DNA from: Amyelois transitella
Lineage: Eukaryota; Arthropoda; Insecta; Lepidoptera; Pyralidae
Direction of reading: 5' to 3'
DNA length: 64,000 nucleotides
Assembly (NCBI RefSeq): GCF_032362555.1
Contig: NC_083526.1
Coordinates: 7,522,001-7,586,000, forward strand
Below, piece after piece: positions 56,701 through 64,000 of this stretch. Position 1 is the stretch's first letter. The number at the start of each line of letters is the position of its first letter. The notes under the pieces are model-generated. The model saw only the letters and a program-made list of their open reading frames with translations, ran no database searches and was not told the origin of the DNA. The position numbers and the translations under genes are program-made.

Positions 56701-59700
56701 TCATCGCTCCCGCTACAAACCTATAGCAGGAGCGGTAGTCTGGGCTCGATCGCCACAAAGGGAAGATCTTCCGCCGTGTTATGCACGGGGAACCGCGCCA
56801 CAGACGATATTGAGTCGGAGATTGAAGTTGTATCCTGCAATCTGTAGAAACTTTGAAAGCGCGATTAAGAATCTTGGCTGTGACTTATGGCGTGTGATAT
56901 TTTGGAATGTCGCCACAAATCCGATATTAAAAACAGTATAGTTCCTTTAAGTAGTAACTCGTCATAAACACAAACTCGTAATTTTCGCAAATCGTCATTT
57001 TAATTGGTCGTAATTATTTTGTTACAAGGTGCGGAGGGCGCGGCGGAGAGGATGAAGTGTTTACGAATCTCGTCTCCCGGGCAGCCCGGCGCCTCCTCGG
57101 CCAACAAGTGGTCCTGTCCGGTCAGTTTCCGATAGATTGATTGATAAATCTTATATTTCATATGCCGTGTGGTTTTCAGCTTTTTAGAATAGTACCATTC
57201 CTTATATTTCCCATGGATGTCGTAAAAGTAGATTAAGGGATAGGCTTATCAACTAAAAGGAAACTTAAGATTAACCTTGTAGGCGATGGGATAGCAACCT
57301 GTCACTATGTAATTTCAATTCCATTATTAAACCATACAGCTAAATTTTGCTCTTCAGTCTTCTCAGTTCAGTCAGTTAAGATGTTAAGATGGTTTGGTCA
57401 TGTGGAGAGGATGAATGAAAGCAGGTTGACTAAGGTTGATACAAGGAGAGTGTGGAGGGAAAGGTCGGAGTTGGAAGACCTAGACGAACGTATCTTGATC
57501 AAATTAAGGACGTCCTGGTAATGGGTCAGGTCAAGAGTACCCGAAACCGCCGAGCTTGCATGAAGAGAGTTATCAATGTGGATGAAGCAAAGGAAGTATG
57601 CAGATATCGTGGCAAGTGGCAAGATGTAGTCTCTGCCTACCCCTCTGGGAAAGAGGCGTGATTTAATGTGTGTATGTATGTATGTAAGAAGGGAGTTGTC
57701 TTTGAGTACAATTTGAGTTGTGATAGCAGGTGTGCACTTACGAGAACTGGCCGAAGTCCCAGAAGTGCGCGATGTGCGGCGCCGGCGGCCCCGCGCCCGT
57801 ACAACATTCGCAGCTCGGTGAGAACATGCATTTATTATCATTATTTCTGCAAAAGCATGTAGGTAAGTTGTATTTTGTGTAAGTATCAATATATTTATTT
57901 ATTAATATTTATTTGAATTAAATGAAATCGTGATAACCCCGCGACAAGAAGTAAATGTTATATGTGTTTATGTTAGAACAAGTAGTTGTGTGAAGATATA
58001 TAATTTTGTTTGTACAAATTAATTTCTTTTAAATATTAATTTTAAACAAGAAATAACCAATAGTTAGAGGTGCGAAATTAATACACATTTTTCTTTACAA
58101 GTTGAAAGTCTATTTTGTAATACTACTTGAGGTAGCACGCGGATACGCCCGCGTAAAATTAAAATTACCATAATTCCCGTTCCCGCGGGAATAGAATAGA
58201 TTTATTTTCAAAATTGGATACAAGGTATCACTTATTGACACATCACTTAAATCTAATTATATGTAATTACTACCGCTTCCAAAGCGCGTATGTAGAAGAA
58301 GCGGCGGAACAAACTGCACTGCAGCATTTTCACCGGACGTCAATTTACAATTTTGGCGGATATTTGAGAAGTCCTCTCTTAGTGCAGCGCTAGACCACGT
58401 AAAGAAAAAAGCCAAGTTTAAAGTCTCTAGACCCAGCGGTTTGAGCTGTGCGTGAATTTACAATACAATTCCCCACGTATCAATGCAGTAAAACCGGTGA
58501 TTTAATTTGACAGGTATAAACGAGATCTGTAACGGTCAGAACCAAAACGCGATGCAGGAAGAAGCCGGGAAGAGATCCAAGCGGCGAACTAACAACGTCG
58601 ACTGGCTGTGGCTACAGGCTTGTTTGGGTGAGTCATATTATTCTATTATATTAATTGCTTCAAACGATTCAAACTTCTTATATTGATGTGATTTTTGGGG
58701 TTAGTAGTGGGACATATCTTAAGGGTAAGCAGTGGGACTTGCGGATTGTATAACTATTATTTACCCAAAAAGGCATAAAGTCACTTACATGAGCAAATTA
58801 AATAACAATTAACTTTACTGCTGACCCCAAAATGTGTGTTTATGAGTTGAAGTTAGTTTAGGATGTTATTGTTATTGACCTGGTCGGTATCATCAGGCGT
58901 GGTGGAAGGCTCCGTGTGCAGCGTGGAGGCCTACCTCCGAGCCGGAGGAGATCCAGCCAGAGCTCTGAGTGTGAGCGAAGTGAACATCCTCAACCGCGCC
59001 TCCGCCTTCGACGCCGGCCACACGCTCGTGCACCTCGCCATACGGTCAGTGACCCTACCTGTATGAACATATTAGGTATTATGGACAACAGGAAAATGAT
59101 TAGCTTTACACCTGATTGCATACTTTACATACTTTTTTAATAACATGTCAATTTATGCAAAATGAAATGGGGCCAATTTCATCTACAGTCGACTTTACAA
59201 ATGTGTCGTGTGGTGCAATAACGAGTAAACTAAATTATTGATGTTTCCCGCGCAGGTTTCACAGGCAGGACATCTTATCCACCCTGCTATCTCGGATATC
59301 AGGCGGCGGGCCCGGGCTCAAGCGATCTCCTTCCTACGTTGGTAAGTTAAATTGCTTTTAACTAACTGCTCTTTTTGTAGGTTGCGTTAAATTCGTTGCT
59401 TTTTGTAGATGGCGCTAAATGAAACTGCTGATAAAATCAAGTTATATTATAATAGTAAATCGTATCACATTTTCACCATTGTTAACACTTTCAGCTCCGG
59501 ACTTGGCCGCAGCGATCCGCCGCCACATGGCGAGCTGCATCCGAGTGAAGAAGGGCAGCTTCCCGTGCCGCTACATCAACGAGTTCTGCACGTTCTCCCT
59601 GCCCGCAGGTAGCTAATGACTGACAGACTCATTGACTGACATATCAATGCGATCTCCGTAAGGTTCTCGGTGTATACCGTCCAATTTTGTAACTTCGTGT

Positions 59701-62700
59701 CTCTTCAAACCATGACATTGGCAGAATCACCGAAACTCCGGTGGAAGCCATAATATAGAAAAGAAAAAAAGGCTCTCGGAACCTTAGATTTGGACCACTC
59801 CATATCTTTCCCATGGTTGTCGAAAAAGGCTTATAAGCTTGAGATTCTTGTTGTAGACTACAGGCTAGTAACCTCTCACTATTAGAATCTCGATTATGTC
59901 ATTAAACCATACAGCTAAACATGGTCTTTAGTCTTTACAAGACTGTTGGCTCTGTCTACCTCACAAGGGATAAAGTCGTGACTTTAAGTTTGTTCATACA
60001 TATAGTATTTATCGATGCACAGCTCATGTTGTTAATAAATACTTTCTTGCCACTAAATCTTTGCCATTATTGTTAGTGTGATCTTATTCTTATTAATTCA
60101 TAAATGCATTCTTTTTACCTTTTAGAAATCGAGGAGTTACCGGCGGCTATCCAAGAGCAATTATTCTCGGAGCTGCTAGATCGGGAGGTTCAACACACGC
60201 TGGAGACGGACTTGCTCATCAACTGGAGTCACGAGCTCACCGTCACTCTTGGTAAGGGTTTCCGGCACCAATAGAATACAATATTTTTATTTTCAATTGT
60301 CAAATTTCAAAATTGGATACAAGGTATCACTAATTGACGTCACATCACTTAAATCTAATTATAACTACGCATGCGTAGAAGAAGCGGCGGAAGTGCGGAA
60401 CAAACTACACTGCAGCATAGCAATAGAAAAAAGAACAGCATCACTCCATTTGTTTCGCATGGACGTCGTAATAGCTTGCTTCATATCGCCACCCTTGTGC
60501 GCAGGGTCGCGGCTGTACGCGCTGTGGAACCGGTCGGCGGGCGACTGCCTGCCGGACGCGCTGAGCCAGGCGGCGTACGGCGTGGCCGACCGCCACAACG
60601 CGCTGCGCGCCGCGCTCGCCGACTCGCTCGCGCACGCGCACCGCAGGTAACGGCTGTATCACCATGTTTATTTATCGGAAATTATGGCAAGGAAAATGTG
60701 CTGCCAAAGTTCGTGAACAAGGTGACAGACTTGGTCGGAATAGGCTATTTGACTGTTATTTACAAATGGTTTGAAATTATTCTTTATGACATAATAAACA
60801 CACGTCATTTATATTTCCGAGAAATATGCAGTGTTTATAATAAAAAATCAATTATAAGGGTTGAAATTTAAATAGCGCTCCAAAAACGCTCTATAACCTG
60901 TGTGACATCACACGCAAATAAACTGATTATCATTAGGTACAATGTCAGTATTAACAGTAATTTTGGTTATATTTGCCGGTTAAATAAAATGCTGCAAAGT
61001 TTTTGTGTGAAATGGCATAAAGATTTTTAAATAAATAATTTCTTAATAATCCGTACCATAATAATCCGCGTTGTTTTTGAAGAAAAGTGCAACCATAATG
61101 CATCAATCTCAGGTAGGTTTGCGTTGTTGGCACGCACAAAATTTTTGTTCATTTTGAATACAAACACTAGGGATTTATTTCACTAAAGTAATAAAATGAA
61201 GCTGAAATAGTTCACTGTCACGAAATAGCTCAATATCTGGGATAAAACATTAATAACACACAAACTACACAGGAGGAGTTGACGTTTACTTCATTGTGAC
61301 GTCACCGGAGTTGTAACCAATCACAGTGCGTTTCGAAAAGTATTTAAAAATTATTGTATTTTTAAACGATAAATCGCCAAAAATATGCTTATTTTAGTAC
61401 AAATGAAAGTAAACCACGTTCTGTTATATTATTATCTAACAAACCGTGCAATTCTTTTTTGAATGTATTATTTGGTGAGGCAAATGTTGATCGGAGCATG
61501 CGCCGCCGCAGCTTCTACGCGCGCTGGCAGGCGTGGGAGCGCGCGCAGGCGGCGCGGCTGCAGTACGCGCCGTCGGAGGCGCAGCTGCGCGCGGAGTGGG
61601 CGCGCCAGCTGGCGGCGGCGGCGCGGCCGGGCGCGGCGCTGCTGCAGCTGCACGTGTTCGCGCTGGCGCACGTGCTGCGCCGCCCGCTGCTGGTCTACGG
61701 CGTCGAGCGCGTCCACTCCTTCCGCGGCGAGCCGCTCGGCTTCGCCGGCTTCCAAGGTCTGTCTGTCACATGTAATGAACCCTGTGCCTCCCTAAATTAT
61801 TATTTTTTTTTTTATTTATTATCATTACAAAAAAAAAAAAACAATTACAATGGTACACATAATGCATTAGGTTAAAACCACAAAGGTTTTTGTGTACTAA
61901 TGCAGTTGATGTGTGGAGACAAAGCTTGTACTATGTATTGAAATTAATTTTGGAATAGTCTTAATACCTCACTGATTTGTCTGCGTGACAGGTATCTACT
62001 TACCATTGTTGTGGGACCCCGAGTTCTGCGTGAAGTCCCCTCTCTGCCTCGGGTACACGCGCGGCCACTTCTCCGCGCTCGTGGCCGACCACAAGCTCAC
62101 GTACATCTGCAGGTATGCCTACTCTACTCTATAACAGTTATCCACAGTATATACTATAGGTATCTACTTGCCGCTAATCCTACTACTATTATAAAGGCGA
62201 AAGTTTGTATGGATGTTTGTTACTCTTTCACGCAAAAACTACTGAACCGATTACCATTTAGTATGTAGGTAGCTGAAGACCCAGAATAACACATAGGCTA
62301 CTTTTTATCCCAGAGTTCCCGCGGGATTGATAGGGTTTCCATGCGGACGAAGTCGCGGGCGGCCTCTAGTTTTAATAATAATAAAATCGTCCGCGAGACG
62401 ATGTCGTAGCAATCTAATCCATAGAAAATTTGCTTGCACGATCTGGTTACTTCGCTGTTACTGTCGCAGCTTTACTACAGATCGTTAAACTAAATCTCAT
62501 TTCTATTTCCTAAGCTATTAGAATACTTTAAATATAAGGCACCTTATTTTTTGTTACCTTGACAAACGCCACGAAAGTGTATTGCCTGTTGTTTCCAGGG
62601 AGCAACAAGAAGACAACGAGGAATGCATATACCTGCCGCTGACGGACTCGGACGGGAAGCTGTTACCTGTGCATTTTCTCACTTGTGACGAGGTGGGTAG

Positions 62701-63802
62701 CTTTATTTTTTATTACCTTTAGAATTCAGCTTTCTTAGGTTTTGTAATACTGATATTTTTAGACTTTTAATACCGATAGTTTAAGCGACAGACAGAAGAA
62801 AGTCTGTGGTTCATGGCTGATCATGGCCGGAGGTTATTGCTTAGCAATGGGACATATAAAACTATAAAAATAAGATTTGTGTAGGAAGTATAGTGAAGGT
62901 TCAGGAATATACAGGTGACTTTTAATTCAACTGCATAAATTGAACTGTTAAGTGTACTCATCTAAAGGATATTTAAAAACGTTAAAAGAAAAATATCGGT
63001 TCATATTTCAGAAAGTACGAAAAAAAATAAAAGTATCAAAATCCACGATCCTAAATACGTCACATCACCCCGGCCGGCGGAAAAGCGACGCGTAAGATTC
63101 AGAGGTCAACGACACAATTCATTCAGCTGAGCGATCTCGACAACTCTGTACTTTACTTTATCTTGATACTAGAAAAATAATTTATTTATATTTTTTTTTA
63201 TTATTAATATTTTTCAGACATTTATTTACATGTTTAGTTTTGATTTCTTTTTGTAGTATTGGTCTTTAATAAAGCGTGTGACGTAGTTTTTGAGGGATTT
63301 TTAAATGTGAAAATGATGACGTTTAATTTAAATAAAAATAGGCTCAAACAGCTCAGAAGCATGGGTATGTTTAAAAGGATGCAGTTGTTTTAAATGTCAC
63401 CCTGTATATACACTAAAGGAGAAAGAAGGGGAACCGAAGAGACGAAAAATAATGCACAACATTGATGGAAACAAATAATAAAAATATTTTACAATCAAAT
63501 TAAATCTGATGTTTTATTCTAACAAAACAATGCCGTTACAACCGTTGCTATGGGCAGAACTATGGTAGCATATCCATTAATATTGAAATATAGTTATATA
63601 AATAAAGTAGGTCGCCTTCAATAAGTTGGTGTCCCCCTCGCAGATGGCGGACGAGGAGGGCATGGTGCGGCGCTTCATGTCGCTGGTGGTGACGGGCGGC
63701 GGCGCGCTGGCGGCGCGCCAGCAGCTGCCCGCGCCCGCGCTGCTGCAGGCGCAGATGCTGCAGGAGTGGCTCAACCACTACCGCCGCGCCGCGTGCGTTT
63801 GA
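53709..63802 (+). CDS. trbd: Ubiquitin thioesterase Trabid (ZRANB1 homologue)
   Basis: Fifteen exons with consistent phases: 53709-53843, 54616-54711, 56304-56397, 57029-57120, 57730-57817, 58514-58627, 58897-59044, 59256-59341, 59495-59608, 60126-60251, 60505-60646, 61512-61756, 61992-62112, 62599-62692, 63644-63802; 617 residues. Trabid is an OTU-family deubiquitinase that in animals cleaves K29- and K33-linked chains. Two NZF zinc fingers are present (KWSCEVCTYENFPLSRKCTMC; KWSCPVCTYENWPKSQKCAMC, each with four cysteines), where mammals have three. The ankyrin-type ubiquitin-binding region has DWLWLQACLGVVEG, LNRASAFDAGHTLVHLAIRF and LINWSHEL. The OTU core carries the catalytic Cys379 (RSAGDCLPDA, codon 60546-60548) and His519 (GYTRGHFSAL, codon 62066-62068). 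A short upstream frame (ATG GTA CAA TGA) overlaps the start. The exon 12 acceptor has a weak pyrimidine tract and may start 15 bases earlier. Confidence 0.96.
54230..54500 (+). repeat. Mixed LINE and LTR remnants in trbd intron 1
   Basis: A LINE piece (GGAGAGTGTGAATGGGAATA), then GCAAGACCAAGACTTCAGAC and GGTCTTGGGGTACTGTGGCG (54304-54345), the polypurine-tract and LTR junction of the TRIM-like family, then another LINE tail piece (GTCTCTGCCTACC). Confidence 0.65.
54815..54900 (-). repeat. TATG-SINE fragment
   Basis: GAAAAGACTGAAAGGCCACA and GTTCAAATAGTGACAGG segments in reverse orientation, trbd intron 2. Confidence 0.7.
55787..55840. repeat. Imperfect 23-base hairpin
   Basis: CTTGAGCTAGCATACC pairs with GGTATGCTAGCTCAA, extended by CCTAA/TTAGG outside with three mismatches; the loop is about 8 bases. 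In trbd intron 2. Confidence 0.8.
56463..56717 (+). mobile_element. Solo LTR of the TRIM-like family
   Basis: 255 bases from TGTGGCGACA to CGCTCCCGCTACA, flanked by AACC at 56459-56462 and 56718-56721. It differs from the 2767-3754 LTRs at scattered positions. Its clean TG..CA ends and 4-base duplication confirm the LTR borders used for the full element. Confidence 0.9.
56722..56917 (-). repeat. Inverted, diverged copy of the same LTR
   Basis: Reads in reverse from GTCGCCACA (56909-56917) back through GGGAAGATCTTCCGCC and GGGGAACCGCG. It forms a long imperfect palindrome with the solo LTR just upstream, in trbd intron 3. Confidence 0.8.
57160..57370 (+). repeat. TATG-SINE lacking its tail
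   Basis: From TGCCGTGTGGTTTTCAGC to GCTCTTCAGTCTTCTCAG; it runs straight into a LINE 3' fragment. Confidence 0.75.
57375..57690 (+). repeat. RTE-like LINE 3' end
   Basis: Encodes WFGHVERMNESRLT, a frameshift, then [33 protein letters not shown] and SAYPSGKEA before the stop and the GTGTGTATGTATG tail. It is the best plus copy of the LINE end, in trbd intron 4 and only 40 bases before the exon 5 acceptor (57729). Confidence 0.88.
58195..58350 (+). repeat. Dispersed repeat with AAGAAGCGGCGG
   Basis: AGATTTATTTTCAAAATTGG, AAGGTATCACTTATTGACAC, ACCGCTTCCAAAGCGCGTAT, then AACAAACTGCACTGCAGC. Links the segments seen separately at 3845-3990 and 45720-45850. Confidence 0.75.
59790..60005 (+). repeat. 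TATG-type SINE, degenerate
   Basis: ACCACTCCATATCTTTCCCA to GGGATAAAGTCGTGAC; the tail is decayed. In trbd intron 9. Confidence 0.65.
60280..60425 (+). repeat. Dispersed repeat, third copy
   Basis: Same family as 58195-58350 (CAAAATTGGATACAAGGTAT, AGAAGAAGCGGCGGAA, CTACACTGCAGC). It begins 30 bases after the trbd exon 10 donor. Confidence 0.7.
62177..62372 (+). mobile_element. Helitron-like element
   Basis: From CCTACTACTATTATAAAGGC to GACGAAGTCGCGGGCGGCCT, CTAGT. Very similar to the minus copy at 22266-22470. In trbd intron 13, starting 65 bases after the donor. Confidence 0.8.
63160..63410 (+). repeat. Dispersed repeat, partner of 890-1135
   Basis: Same order of segments as the left copy, ending TGTCACCCTGTATATA, with an extra AT-rich insertion near 63190. 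In the last trbd intron. Confidence 0.7.
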
Positions 63803-64000
63803 TTGACATCCTCCCCCCTCTCCGCCCTCCGCCCTCCGCCATCAGCAAACACATTCACCTCATCTTCATTGCTTCACTGGGGTACACCCGCGGGATATTA
63901 GTGGTTCCCTTATTTCCGTTCACACGGGATTTTCAGATGATCCTTCCACGGTGCACTCCTTAGACCATATGAGGAATCTGCATGCCAAATTTCATGTACT
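63803..64000 (+). other. trbd 3' flank
   Basis: A pyrimidine-rich CCCTCCGCC repeat follows the stop codon, then sequence resembling a Helitron-like body (CATGCCAAATTTCATGTACT at the window edge). No polyadenylation signal before the window ends. Confidence 0.5.

Noticed and set aside
61463-61795. Arg/Ala-rich alternative frames over trbd exon 12
   Set aside because: Composition artefact of a GC-rich exon; the OTU frame aligns with Trabid.

Overview
This window is eukaryotic DNA, almost certainly from a moth or butterfly (Lepidoptera). Genes are split by GT-AG introns, the proteins are insect-like, and introns and spacers are full of lepidopteran-type repeats: tRNA-derived SINEs, short SINEs ending in TATG repeats, RTE-like LINE tails, Helitron-like elements ending in CTAGT, and a mariner. 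No bacterial, plasmid or CRISPR features are present. Exon boundaries below were read by eye from splice signals; for every gene the reading phase was checked across all junctions.

Layout, left to right. (1) 610-11006, minus: the 5' part of a secreted protein with superoxide-dismutase-like domains (Rsod-like). Its 7.4 kb intron holds a non-autonomous LTR element with identical LTRs, a mariner broken by one stop codon, and a Mutator-like inverted-repeat element sitting inside a Helitron-like element. (2) 13628-16052, plus: muscle myosin regulatory light chain (Mlc2). (3) 17899-25408, plus: homologue of human C12orf4, FERRY complex subunit 3, complete in 10 exons. (4) 28579-39748, minus: a 1952-residue FHA-domain protein with nine short repeats whose core resembles the vertebrate Ki-67 repeat; its 3' end converges on gene 3. 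(5) 40773-42682, plus: a protein with four tandem Myb/SANT-like (trihelix-type) domains, divergent from gene 4 across a short shared promoter. (6) 45388-49034, minus: nucleoplasmin-like histone chaperone. (7) 53709-63802, plus: the deubiquitinase Trabid (trbd, ZRANB1 homologue), complete in 15 exons, with two rather than three NZF fingers.

The genes do not form an operon or pathway. Three of the neighbours (Ki-67-like, Myb/SANT-like, nucleoplasmin-like) are, by domain content, chromatin-associated. The most notable observations are the Ki-67-like protein with compact repeats and a serine where FHA domains usually have the phosphate-binding arginine; a SINE whose target-site duplication rebuilt the polypyrimidine tract of a splice acceptor; and the near-identical 3' tails of the abundant SINE and the RTE-like LINE, which suggest that the LINE mobilises the SINE.
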